A stretch of 64,000 nucleotides of DNA, taken from an uncultured Prevotella sp. GTDB lineage: Bacteria; Bacteroidota; Bacteroidia; Bacteroidales; Bacteroidaceae. This document shows positions 1-8,800 of this stretch, one piece after another (the stretch's first letter is position 1; every line of letters starts with the position of its first letter). The stretch is from the NCBI RefSeq assembly GCF_946407605.1, contig NZ_CAMJOS010000002.1, positions 180,150 through 244,149 of the forward strand, in the 5' to 3' direction. The notes below the pieces were generated by a model. It was not told where the DNA came from. It saw only the letters and a program-made list of their open reading frames with translations, and made no database searches. Position numbers and translations under genes: made by a program.

Positions 1-267
1 AGTCTGTGAGAAATATAGTGGCGGTTCGTCATAGAATCGCTCTTCGTCGGCCAGTTCTTCCTCCTTGACGTTAAGGTCGACGCATACCAACACGAGATCG
101 TTGCTTAAGGTATAGGCGTAGATATCATTATTTTCCAGATGGGGTGCGATACCCTTGATATGTTCTGAGTAGACAACATAGTTCTCAGCCATTGCGCTGA
201 GGTGTTTCCAAATGGTCTTCTTATTCTGTTTCTTGAAATCATAAATGAGTCTGTGTGGATGGTTCAT
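1..267 (-). CDS. Hypothetical protein, partial (3' end outside window)
   Basis: The frame is open from an ATG at 267 down to base 1, giving the first 89 codons of a gene that runs off the left edge. The product begins MNHPHRLIYDFKKQNKK and is charged. It has no signal peptide or membrane segment and contains an acidic stretch (KEEELADEERFYDE). I do not recognise the family. The frame upstream of the ATG stays open to about 342 but holds no other ATG. A -7/-33 promoter pair at 605-636 would give the mRNA a leader of about 330 bases, which looks structured and is listed separately. Confidence 0.6.
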   Translation of the reverse strand, partial: MNHPHRLIYDFKKQNKKTIWKHLSAMAENYVVYSEHIKGIAPHLENNDIYAYTLSNDLVLVCVDLNVKEEELADEERFYDEPPLYFSQT

Positions 268-600
268 AATAGTCAGTGTGTTTGGTGTGTGAATGTTATC
301 GGAAAACGAAATACACTCGTAAAATAGAGCGCAAGAGTTTACAGGCAAATGCCGAAGCAGATGCCCGATAATATCATAGAGTCTTCTTTTCAGGAATCTC
401 TATCACAAAAGCAACAATTGTAACAACAAGTCAAAGAACACTTCGGTGTTAACGTCAGGGCATCATGCTCCCTGTCGGCACAAAGCAAAAGCTTTCAACT
501 TCGCCCTCGCACCGCTCGGCAGCAGATAATTTCCTTGACGTTTCCTTTCATTACTTTGATTGTGTTTTAATTGTTTTTTTTGTGATAGACAATGTTATCG
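268..600 (-). other. Long structured 5' leader / candidate cis-acting RNA
   Basis: This is a non-coding stretch of about 330 bases between the minus-strand promoter at 605-636 and the ATG at 267. Read on the minus strand it has a long-range stem AACGTCAAGG (533-542) with CCCTGACGTT (451-460), 9 of 10 pairs. The stem encloses a GC-rich domain with AAAGC-TTTT-GCTTT and CGGTGC/GTGCCG pairings. Outside it are AACAC-CGAA-GTGTT and a hairpin capped by c(TTCG)g near 344-367. The GC-rich domain contrasts with AT-rich flanks. A very short ORF (MKGNVKEIICC...) starts inside it. I know no named RNA family that fits; this is inference from base pairing only. Confidence 0.4.
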
Positions 601-604
601 TTTG

Positions 605-636
605 CAAAAGTAGATAAAAAACTCATATCCACCAAA
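605..636 (-). promoter_or_regulatory. Bacteroidetes-type promoter
   Basis: On the minus strand TACTTTTG (605-612) matches the -7 consensus TAnnTTTG, and TTTG (633-636) sits at -33 spacing. It points into the structured leader and the partial gene at the left edge. Confidence 0.6.
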
Positions 637-645
637 TAAAAATGC

Positions 646-674
646 AAAAATCGTACGGTGGAGGTACGATTTTT
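646..674 (-). terminator. Intrinsic terminator of the GNAT-like gene
   Basis: Perfect 11-bp stem (646-656 with 664-674) with a 7-base loop, T-rich on both sides. It lies just after the stop of the minus-strand gene at 701. Confidence 0.7.
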
Positions 675-700
675 TATTTTGCAATGTAAAAAGTGACTCG

Positions 701-1837
701 TTAGAGCGTCTTACGGTAACAGCGGTGACGACGATGCTGGCGACTCTCCAGATACTGCCATTGCGAGCGGACGGCCTCGTTGTCCTCCATCTGCGGCATG
801 GCCTCGGCATAGCGGAAACCATAGCGCTGGAACTGCTGTATTAGGTCGTTGAAGATAAGGGCGTTGGCACCCTTCTGACGATACTCGGGTAGCACACCTA
901 TTAATAATAGGTCGACGGTGTCGGTCTTGTGCCACTTCAGGATACGTAGCAACTGCCACCATCCCAAGGGGAAGAGTTTGCCGTCGTGGGTTTTCTGCAA
1001 GGCACGTGAGAACGAGGGGAAGGTGACGCCGAAGCCAATCATCTCATCACCGTCCATCACGGCAGTCACCAAGTTCAGGTCGGCAATCTTGATATAGTCG
1101 TTGACCAACTTATCAATCTGTCGTTGCGAGAGTTGAGAATAGCCGTAGAGGTTCTTATAGGTGGCGTTGACCAGTTCGAAGACCTTTCTTCCCCACCCTT
1201 CCTGCACCAACTCATGGCGTGTGAAGTGATGAACACGCAGGCCATAGCGGCGCATAATCATGTCGGAAACCTTGGCAAACTTATCTGGCACCACCTCTGG
1301 CACCTGCACCAGATACTCCATATAGTCGTTATCCTTGCGGAAACCGCCCAACTGCTCAATATGTTTGGGGTAATAAGGATAGTTGTAGTTGACGTACATC
1401 GTGGAGAGTTCGTTGAAACCCTCTATCAGCATACCCTCGCGGTCTGTGTCGATGAATCCCAGAGGACCGGCAATCTCCGTCATGCCCTTCGAACGTCCCC
1501 ATTCCTCGGCAGCCTTCAGCAAAGCACCCGACACCTCGATATCGTCGATGAAGTCGAACCAGCCAAAGCGCACCTGGTGCACATTCCAGCGTTCGTTGGC
1601 GCGATGATTGATGATGGCAGCAATGCGTCCCACCATCTTTCCATCGCGGAAAGCCATGAAATACTCTGCCTCGCAGCATTCGAAGGAGGGATTCTTATCG
1701 CTTCGCAGTGTGGCCATCTCGTCGAAGAATAGATATGGCACAGCATGTTCGTCGCCCCGATAGAGATCGTAGTAGAACTGCACGAACTGGCGCAACTGCT
1801 TTCGGCTAGTAACTTTTTTTATTTCAATATTACCCAT
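701..1837 (-). CDS. GNAT-like N-acetyltransferase-fold protein
   Basis: 378-residue cytoplasmic protein of the type annotated in Bacteroidetes as an N-acetyltransferase or acyl-CoA N-acyltransferase-fold protein. Visible features are the N-terminal segment IEIKKVTSRKQLRQFVQFYY, a central 'GPLGFIDTDREGMLIEGF' region, and a late 'LLLIGVLPEYRQKGANALIF' segment that resembles the acetyl-CoA-binding strand and turn of GNAT enzymes. The substrate cannot be deduced. It is monocistronic, with its own -7 promoter at 1880-1887 and a strong terminator at 646-674. The start ATG at 1837 is the only sensible one, about 36 bases after the predicted transcription start. It is divergent from the thiamine operon. 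Confidence 0.75.
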   Translation of the reverse strand: MGNIEIKKVTSRKQLRQFVQFYYDLYRGDEHAVPYLFFDEMATLRSDKNPSFECCEAEYFMAFRDGKMVGRIAAIINHRANERWNVHQVRFGWFDFIDDIEVSGALLKAAEEWGRSKGMTEIAGPLGFIDTDREGMLIEGFNELSTMYVNYNYPYYPKHIEQLGGFRKDNDYMEYLVQVPEVVPDKFAKVSDMIMRRYGLRVHHFTRHELVQEGWGRKVFELVNATYKNLYGYSQLSQRQIDKLVNDYIKIADLNLVTAVMDGDEMIGFGVTFPSFSRALQKTHDGKLFPLGWWQLLRILKWHKTDTVDLLLIGVLPEYRQKGANALIFNDLIQQFQRYGFRYAEAMPQMEDNEAVRSQWQYLESRQHRRHRCYRKTL

Positions 1838-1879
1838 GATGGATAGAAACTATTTTCTGTCTTTCCGTTTTTCGGCGTG

Positions 1880-1910
1880 CAAAGGTAACTATTTTTCATG
1901 AAACGGCAAA
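1880..1910 (-). promoter_or_regulatory. Promoter of the GNAT-like gene
   Basis: Minus-strand -7 TACCTTTG at 1880-1887 with TTTG at 1907-1910. Confidence 0.65.
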
Positions 1911-1973
1911 ACGTATTGCACACTTTTTTGCTTTTTGTGTATTTTACGCCCATTTTTGGTTCTTTTTCTTCCA

Positions 1974-2009
1974 TTTGTTTGGCCAGTTCATAAGAAAGCA
2001 CTACCTTTG
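1974..2009 (+). promoter_or_regulatory. Promoter of the thiamine operon
   Basis: TTTG at 1974-1977 and TACCTTTG at 2002-2009 form a -33/-7 pair. Transcription would start just before the riboswitch aptamer. Confidence 0.75.
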
Positions 2010-2018
2010 CACCCGATT

Positions 2019-2100
2019 TTATCAAGGGGTGCCGTCAGTTTGGCGGCTGAGATGATACCCTCTTAACCTGATACGGATTATACCGGCGTAGGGATGATAG
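2019..2100 (+). ncRNA. TPP riboswitch aptamer (THI element)
   Basis: All conserved blocks of the thiamine pyrophosphate aptamer are present in order: GGGGTGCC (2026-2033), CTGAGA (2047-2052), ACCC (2057-2060), AACCTGAT (2065-2072) and GGCGTAGGGA (2085-2094). TTATC (2019-2023) and GATAG (2096-2100) can close P1. The element lies between the operon promoter and a TonB receptor gene. It should lower expression of the thiamine uptake operon when TPP is high. Confidence 0.95.
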
Positions 2101-2173
2101 AGAAACATATTCAGGAACAATCCCCCCTTTTTGGTACCAATTAAAAAATTAACACTTTAAAAAGTAAAAAGGG
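2101..2173 (+). promoter_or_regulatory. Expression platform of the TPP riboswitch (candidate start-site sequestor)
   Basis: After the aptamer comes a C6T5 tract (2122-2132). Its 3' half CCCTTTTT (2125-2132) is perfectly complementary to AAAAAGGG (2166-2173), the eight bases directly before the ATG at 2174. The 5' part, ATCCC (2120-2124), can instead pair with GGGAT at the 3' end of the aptamer (2091-2095). This suggests translational control. The pairing is seen in the sequence; the switch mechanism is inferred. Confidence 0.55.
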
Positions 2174-4600
2174 ATGAAAAAGATTCTTTTAGGATTAACA
2201 GCATTCATTGCTATGAATGCAGCCGCCGAAGAGAAGGCGGCGAGCGACTTGGCAGAGATGCCTATCGACTCATTGAAGAATGTGGAGTTGCAGAACGTGC
2301 AGGTGGTGGCCATTCGTGCCTCGAAGAAGACGCCAATGGCATTCACCAACATGAACCAAGACCAGATTAAAGCCGTAAACTTTGGACAGGACATTCCCTA
2401 CCTGCTGTCGCTGACACCCTCGGTGACGATGACCAGCGATGCAGGCAACGGAATAGGCTACACCACATTAAGAGTACGCGGCACCGACCCTTCACGCATC
2501 AACGTCACAGCCAACGGCATTCCTATGAACGATGCCGAGAGTGCGCAACTCTTCTGGGTGAACATGGGCGACTTCGCCAGCAGCGTGCAGTCTATGCAGA
2601 TACAACGCGGTGTTGGTACTTCGACCAATGGTGCCGGCGCCTTTGGTGCCACGCTGAACATGCAGACCGAGAACATTGGCATATCTCCTTATCTGGCTCT
2701 CGACGTCAGCAGCGGCTCGTATAACTCACATAAGCAGACGCTGCGTTTCGGCACAGGCATCATCAACGACCATTGGGGCTTCCAGGGTCGTCTGTCGAAC
2801 ATCACCTCCGATGGCTATCTGGACCGTGCCTCTACCAAGCTCAACTCCTATCTGCTGCAGGCAGGTTACTTTGGCGATAACACCGTGGTGAAGCTGATTA
2901 CGTGGAACGGCATTGAGGAGACCTATCACGCCTGGGACTACACGTCAAAATACGAGCAGTCGATCTATGGCCGCCGCTTCAACTCTTGTGGCGCTATGAC
3001 GTGGGACAACGATGTGTTCTACGACAAACAGACAGATAACTACCACCAGCAGAACTATCAGCTGCTGTTGAACCAGTATCTGACACATGACCTGAGCCTT
3101 AATGCCGGCCTGCACTATACAAGGGGTGAGGGCTACTACGAGCAGTATAAGATTGATGCCAAATGGGCCAGCTATGGTCTGTGGACAGCCGATGCCAACG
3201 ACACGAAGACCGACGATGCCCAGTTGGTGTATAAGCCCATTGTAAAGGGCGACCTGGTGCGCCAGAAGAAGATGAAAAACGACTTCTATGGTGCTGTGGC
3301 TTCGCTGATTTACAACAACCGCGACAACCTGGAGGCTGTGCTGGGCGGTGGCTGGAACAAATACGACGGCGACCACTTCGGACGTATCGTCTGGAACAGT
3401 GCCAGCCCCTATAAGTACTATTATAATAAGGAGAACGACGCGAAATGGAAGGATGCCTCAGGCAATAAGTATTTCTATGAGTTCAGCGATGCCAAGGGTG
3501 CCCTGCCCGGCTTCGACTACTACAACACCAACGCCAAGAAGACCGACTTCAACGTCTATGCCAAGGCCAACTACACCTTCTTCAAGGGCTTGAGCGGCTA
3601 TGCCGACCTGCAGTATCGTCATATCAACTACCGCATGCAGGACCCTGCCGACAGCTGGGGCTATAATGCCAACGGCGACTATGTGGTGGACGAGAACTTC
3701 AACTTCTTCAACCCCAAGTTCGGACTGAGCTACGACATCAACGCCCAGCATAAGATCTATGCCTCGTATGCCATTGCCCACAAAGAGCCTGTTCGCAACA
3801 ATTACGAGGACAATTTGGGACTGGCGGTGACCTCAGAGCGCCTCAACGACCTTGAGGTGGGCTATAAGTTCCTGTCGCCCCGTTTCTCAGCTGGTGCTAA
3901 TATCTACTGGATGGACTATAAAGACCAGTTCGTGCTGACGGGTGCCCTCAACGAAATAGGCGAGGCTGTGGCTATGAACGTGCCCAAGAGCTATCGTCTG
4001 GGCGTGGAGCTGGAGGCAGCCTGGATGCCTATAGACTGGTTCCGCTGGGATGCCAACGCCACCTTCTCTAAAAACCGTGTGAAGGACTCGAAGGTCACCC
4101 TCGACGACTACACCACCGTCTCTGTGGGCGAAGCACCCCTGTCGTTCTCGCCCGATGTTATCTTCAACAATATCTTCTCGTTCAACTATAAGGGCATGAA
4201 GGCATCGGTGCAGAGCCAGTATATAGGCAAGCAATATATGACCAACTCCGGCTTCGACACGATGACGGGATGGGATGCCGACGGCAACGAGACCTCTGAG
4301 TCGATTGCCCTCGACGGCCACTTCTCAACGAACCTCGACCTGAGCTATACGTTCAACATGAAGTATAAGAACCTGGACATCAAGAGCATCACGCTGGGTG
4401 TCTCGATGTACAACATCTTCAGCGCCGAGTTTGACAATAACGGATGGGCTGCGCCTGCCTATAAGAAGAACGCCAACGGTCAGGTGGTGGCCTATAACGG
4501 CAGCTACGCCACCGATGGTGCCCTGCGCGACCAGTGGGCAGCCGGCTTCGCACCCTCTGCCCCCTTCAACTTCATGGCCCATCTGTCATTGAACTTCTAA
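2174..4600 (+). CDS. TonB-dependent outer-membrane receptor, predicted thiamine (OMR) type
   Basis: 808-residue outer-membrane receptor. The signal peptide is MKKILLGLTAFIAMNAAA. A plug domain follows at about residues 55-165 (TPSVTMTSDAGNGIGYTTLR, RVRGTDPSRINVTANGIPMN), then a long beta-barrel that ends in the aromatic LSLNF. There is no N-terminal carboxypeptidase-like domain. A TPP riboswitch precedes it, and a PnuT-type permease and thiamine pyrophosphokinase follow it. This matches the predicted Bacteroidetes thiamine-salvage locus, so thiamine or a thiamine phosphate is the likely substrate. The family assignment is seen in the sequence; the substrate is inferred from the riboswitch and neighbours. 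Confidence 0.9.
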   Translation: MKKILLGLTAFIAMNAAAEEKAASDLAEMPIDSLKNVELQNVQVVAIRASKKTPMAFTNMNQDQIKAVNFGQDIPYLLSLTPSVTMTSDAGNGIGYTTLRVRGTDPSRINVTANGIPMNDAESAQLFWVNMGDFASSVQSMQIQRGVGTSTNGAGAFGATLNMQTENIGISPYLALDVSSGSYNSHKQTLRFGTGIINDHWGFQGRLSNITSDGYLDRASTKLNSYLLQAGYFGDNTVVKLITWNGIEETYHAWDYTSKYEQSIYGRRFNSCGAMTWDNDVFYDKQTDNYHQQNYQLLLNQYLTHDLSLNAGLHYTRGEGYYEQYKIDAKWASYGLWTADANDTKTDDAQLVYKPIVKGDLVRQKKMKNDFYGAVASLIYNNRDNLEAVLGGGWNKYDGDHFGRIVWNSASPYKYYYNKENDAKWKDASGNKYFYEFSDAKGALPGFDYYNTNAKKTDFNVYAKANYTFFKGLSGYADLQYRHINYRMQDPADSWGYNANGDYVVDENFNFFNPKFGLSYDINAQHKIYASYAIAHKEPVRNNYEDNLGLAVTSERLNDLEVGYKFLSPRFSAGANIYWMDYKDQFVLTGALNEIGEAVAMNVPKSYRLGVELEAAWMPIDWFRWDANATFSKNRVKDSKVTLDDYTTVSVGEAPLSFSPDVIFNNIFSFNYKGMKASVQSQYIGKQYMTNSGFDTMTGWDADGNETSESIALDGHFSTNLDLSYTFNMKYKNLDIKSITLGVSMYNIFSAEFDNNGWAAPAYKKNANGQVVAYNGSYATDGALRDQWAAGFAPSAPFNFMAHLSLNF

Positions 4601-4616
4601 ATAAGCCCTGTTTCAA

Positions 4617-5198
4617 ATGACGCTCGACTGGCTTGACATACTCACCACGATACTCGGACTGATTTACATCTGGCTCGAGTATCGTGCTCATATCGCCCTC
4701 TGGGTCATCGGCATCGTGATGCCAGCACTCGATGTGGTGCTATACTGGCAGCACGGACTCTATGGCGATGCCGGTATGGCCTGCTACTATACCCTCGCTG
4801 CCGTCTATGGCCTGATGGTGTGGAAGTTTAAGAAGACGCGAACAAAGAAAGAACCGCTCCCCATCATCCACATGCCCGTCAGACAGTATTTGCCTGTCAC
4901 CGTCTTTTTCTTTGTGGCCTGGGGCGTGGTCTACTATATATTAATAAGGTGGACTAACTCCACAGTGCCTGTCCTCGACTCGTTCACCAATGCCCTCTCC
5001 TTTGTGGGGCTCTGGGCTTTGGCACGAAAATATGTCGAGCAATGGCTCTTCTGGATGGTGGTCGATGTGGTCTGCACCATCCTCTACATACAGAAGGGCA
5101 TACCCTTCAAGGCCGGCCTCTATGGGCTTTATGTCATCATCGCCTTCGCTGGCTATCTCAAGTGGAACTCACTTGCCAAGAAACAGTCCGTAGTATAA
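4617..5198 (+). CDS. pnuT: PnuC-family transporter, predicted thiamine transporter PnuT
   Basis: 193-residue inner-membrane protein of the PnuC/PnuT family with about seven hydrophobic segments. The N-terminus (LDILTTILGLIYIWLEYRAH) and the later 'TNALSFVGLWALARKYVEQW' and 'DVVCTILYIQKGIPFKAGLY' regions are typical of the family. PnuC proteins facilitate uptake of a vitamin that is then trapped by phosphorylation. Here the riboswitch and the adjacent thiamine pyrophosphokinase point to thiamine rather than nicotinamide riboside. It begins 16 bases after the receptor stop, so the two are one transcription unit. Confidence 0.88.
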   Translation: MTLDWLDILTTILGLIYIWLEYRAHIALWVIGIVMPALDVVLYWQHGLYGDAGMACYYTLAAVYGLMVWKFKKTRTKKEPLPIIHMPVRQYLPVTVFFFVAWGVVYYILIRWTNSTVPVLDSFTNALSFVGLWALARKYVEQWLFWMVVDVVCTILYIQKGIPFKAGLYGLYVIIAFAGYLKWNSLAKKQSVV

Positions 5199-5226
5199 TA
5201 GTTCGTGGTTTTTAAATCAATAATCC

Positions 5227-5823
5227 GTGATTGAAAAAGCATTCGATGTAGTAGTTGTTGCCAACGGCGAGTTCCCTTCGCATCATGTGCCACTCGCCGT
5301 TCTCCGTCAGGCCCCTCATGTGGTGTGTTGCGACGGAGCCATCCGCCGTCTGCCTAATGCCGAGGTAGTCATTGGCGATGGCGACAGCGTGCCTTCTGAG
5401 TACCGTTCACGTCTTATTCAGATTTCTGAGCAGGACGACAACGACCTCACCAAGGCCACCCGCTATTGTATGTCGCAGGGCTGGCATCGTATTGCCTACT
5501 TAGGAGCCACGGGGATGCGCGAAGACCACACCCTTGGCAATATCAGCCTGCTGATGCGCTATTTCCGAGAGCTGCAGGTCGATGGCATCATGTTCACCGA
5601 TTATGGCTTCTTCACCCCAGCCTATGGCGACCAGACGTTCTCGTCGCTGCAGGGTCAGCAAGTCAGCATCTTCAATTTCGGCAGCACTCGTCTCGCCTCC
5701 AGCAACCTGAAGTGGCCCTGTTCACCTTTCAACCAATGGTGGCAAGGCACACTCAACGAGGCCCTCTCCGACTCGTTCTCCATCCAGTCCGACGGATACT
5801 ACCTGGTCTATCAGACCTATTGA
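5227..5823 (+). CDS. thiN: Thiamine pyrophosphokinase
   Basis: 198-residue cytoplasmic enzyme that converts thiamine and ATP to TPP and AMP. The family motifs are visible: 'VVVVANGEFP' near the start, 'CCDGAIRRL', 'VIGDGDS', the diagnostic 'DDNDLTKA' (about residue 71) and 'YLGATGMREDHTLGNISLL'. A C-terminal beta-rich segment follows. The best start is GTG at 5227; no ATG lies near the conserved N-terminus. It closes the riboswitch operon, 28 bases after pnuT, so one regulated mRNA encodes outer-membrane capture, inner-membrane entry and phosphorylation. Confidence 0.9.
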   Translation: MIEKAFDVVVVANGEFPSHHVPLAVLRQAPHVVCCDGAIRRLPNAEVVIGDGDSVPSEYRSRLIQISEQDDNDLTKATRYCMSQGWHRIAYLGATGMREDHTLGNISLLMRYFRELQVDGIMFTDYGFFTPAYGDQTFSSLQGQQVSIFNFGSTRLASSNLKWPCSPFNQWWQGTLNEALSDSFSIQSDGYYLVYQTY

Positions 5824-5840
5824 TAGCCCTGTAATCGGAA

Positions 5841-5873
5841 AAGAGCCTGCTCCGGTGTGTGGAACAAGCTCTT
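5841..5873. terminator. Convergent hairpin between thiN and the C10 peptidase gene
   Basis: AAGAGC (5841-5846) pairs with GCTCTT (5868-5873), with an inner TCC/GGA pairing. The minus-strand side is followed by TTTT, so it best serves the peptidase gene. Confidence 0.5.
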
Positions 5874-5882
5874 GGCGCATTA

Positions 5883-8800
5883 TTACTGTTTTATTTTACG
5901 TACCGTCACGGTGCCGTTGGGCTGCTGCTGACGAAGGATTAAGATGCCCTTTGCGCTGTTTGACACACGACGTCCGCTCAGGTCATACAGCTCATGACCT
6001 CTGCCATCTTCCGTACAGCTTGTTACCTCGACAATACCAACAATCTCTTCGCTGGGCTGCTCCGTACCATAGTAGTACAGGCGGAAATCGTCCATCATCA
6101 CCCAGTCTTCTGCCACGGTGCTGGTCTTGGCCATACCCATCAGCAGGCTGTTGTTTGTGACATGGAAGATCAGGCGGTTCTTGTAGTGACCTGCCTTGAA
6201 GTAGGCAACTGACGACACCATGTCGTTTGGCACATAGAAACCATCTGTTGTAAACCACTCCTCGCCATTGCTCAGTCGCTCAGTAGCATGCTCCGACGAC
6301 AGCGCCACCAGAGGCTTCGTCACCTGAGCGCCACCATTGACGGGGTCATCCATATAAATCACGGCATGACTCTGGGTCACCCCCTGACGATATCTCTCGG
6401 CATCCTGGTCAGGCGTACCAAAACGGTAGAAAGCCGACAGCTGCATGACATACCATCCATTAGGAATATTGTACACTGGCTGATAGAGCGTCAGGTTGTT
6501 CTGGAACACCTCCAGGGCCAGGGCCTGTCTCTGGAAGTCATCATTACCAAAGTTGATATAGCCCGATCCGTACCAGCCATCGATGGTATTCTCGCCATTA
6601 TGTTCGAAGCTTGGGTTGATGAGCAGCGAAGTACAGTCTACAGGGTCGGTAATAGAGGCATGATCCATATTTGCAGGGATACGCAGCTTGGCAATCAACT
6701 CGTTAATCTGGTCGATAAGAACATAGATGTCCTGTTCCTCATACTGATGGTTCAAGGCATTGGCCGTAGTCTGCTCCAGCATGTCGACACTCTGCTGCTG
6801 CACGGAGGCCGATGCCGCATGATAGGTGTCGATGGCCCACTGCAACTCCTCGAGTGCTGTGGCCAGCTCCTGGAATGCTGTGGCAGAGGCCACAGCCTCA
6901 TCGCTGATGGCATAGAGTCGGCTCAGCACCTGGAACATCTGTTCACCGTCTGTTGACTGCTCCAAGGCCTTGGCTTCTGCTATGACGTCGACCAGTTTTC
7001 CATAGACGGTCTTGCCCATCATCTGTCCTACCAGACCGTCAGCGGTGGTGAGGGCCTGCTGCAGGGCAGGACGCATATACTCCGGATTGAAGCCGAGGTA
7101 AGTCAGTTTGAAGTTATCCCAGATGGCCCAGCTGTCGCCGTTCTGGTTTGTAGCACCCTTCACACCGATGCTCACCACTTCGTTCTCGTTCATGATGAGT
7201 CCATAGGCACTCTGGTGATACTTGCCTGCACTGAAGGCCTGAGCCGATGTTGCCATGTCGTTGGGGAAGTAGAGTCCCGTAGGCGATACATAGTAGTCGC
7301 CAGAGTAGAGACCAGCCTCGGCAGGCTCTTCGAATACGTTCTTCAGTGGTGTGGCACTGTTGTTCAGATAGACATAGACAGGCACGTTGATGTTGCCGCC
7401 CTGATAAGCATTCCATGCATTGATGTCGCGACGGTTGCGATAGAAGCCCTGCACCTGTATCTCGTAGATGCCGACAGGCAGTCCCGTCACGTTTTGGTAG
7501 ATATCAAACTGTCGGTTGTTCCATGCCTCGAAGCAGTAGTTGTCGCCAGTACCGCCCACTTGCACATGGCCACCCGATGCGGCGTCAATGGTCCATCCTG
7601 ACTCACCCCATTCAAAGTCGGGGTTGTTAATCAGATAGGTCATATCCTCCTTGCCGTCAGCCGACTCGTTGGTGGTAAGGAACACCACTTCATTGTCATT
7701 AGCATGGAAGTGGTCATCATCGCCCAGATAGTAGCCATACAGGTAGTAGTCGGTGTAATTCTCCAGACCCTCGAACGACAGTTGCAGCAGACTGTCGGCG
7801 TCGCCAGCCAGTGTCATATTCAGCATTTTCTCCTCTGCCACATCCCATCCGCCGTCATTATTACGTTTGTACAGCACGATGGAAGCCCTTTTGTTGTAGG
7901 CATTGCGACTATTGTTATGAATGAGAGTGGTGACGTCGAGATTCGTGTGAGGCACGCTGGCATTCACACGACGGTCTTTCACGTTAAAGCCGAACAGCAG
8001 CTGTGCGGATTCAGAACCCAGGATGTTGACAACACCGCTGGCAACAACACCACCATTGTAGCGTTCCTGCTGCAGACTTACTTCATTGGCGCCGCTGCGG
8101 GTTGGAATGTAGCTCAGGTCAACATCCACCGTCTCGCCAGCCTCGGCCTCGATGTGGAAACCACCCATATTACTGCCATTAACAATGAGGTCCATAGCCT
8201 GATTAAAGTTTCTGCCATTGTTGGTAATCGTGGCGCGAATGGGCACAGGGCTGCCCAGGGTGGGCTGCCCGATGGTGCTGACAATAGTGCCGCTGAGGTC
8301 GAAGGTGCCGAAGCTGCTGGCGTAGGCTACGTTGTCCTTGATGGTCAGTCCTATGTAATATTCAAAATCACCAGTGCCTATAAGCCATTTATCTGTGTTG
8401 ACGGGTCTGCTGACAGCCTTGATGGAATAGGTGCCGTCAGGCAGACTGGCCGGCAATGTCAGCGTAGTACTCATCCACCCATAATCATAATAGGCCAGGT
8501 TCCTTTTCGTAAACATTTTAACCGCTTCCACCTGCTCGTTCTGGTCATTATAGATGCCGCAGCCAATGTCGAAGGAGCGAGTCGTAGCAGTGAGATTCAC
8601 CATACTAATATAGACGGGCAGCACGAACGTGCCGTCGGCCTGACGCTCAAACTCGGTTTCGTATGCATCAATAATCAGATAATCGGTTGCCAAGGCCAGC
8701 GCATCTTCCGATGGTTCTGCCTCCGTAGGCTTCTGTATGCCCACCACAGCCTCCTGATAAAAGTTAAAGGCATCTGGCGAAATGGTGGTATTGACACCCT

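Noticed and set aside
1819..2025. Minus-strand frame of 68 codons between the GNAT gene and the riboswitch
   Set aside because: It runs through both divergent promoters (1880-1910 and 1974-2009).
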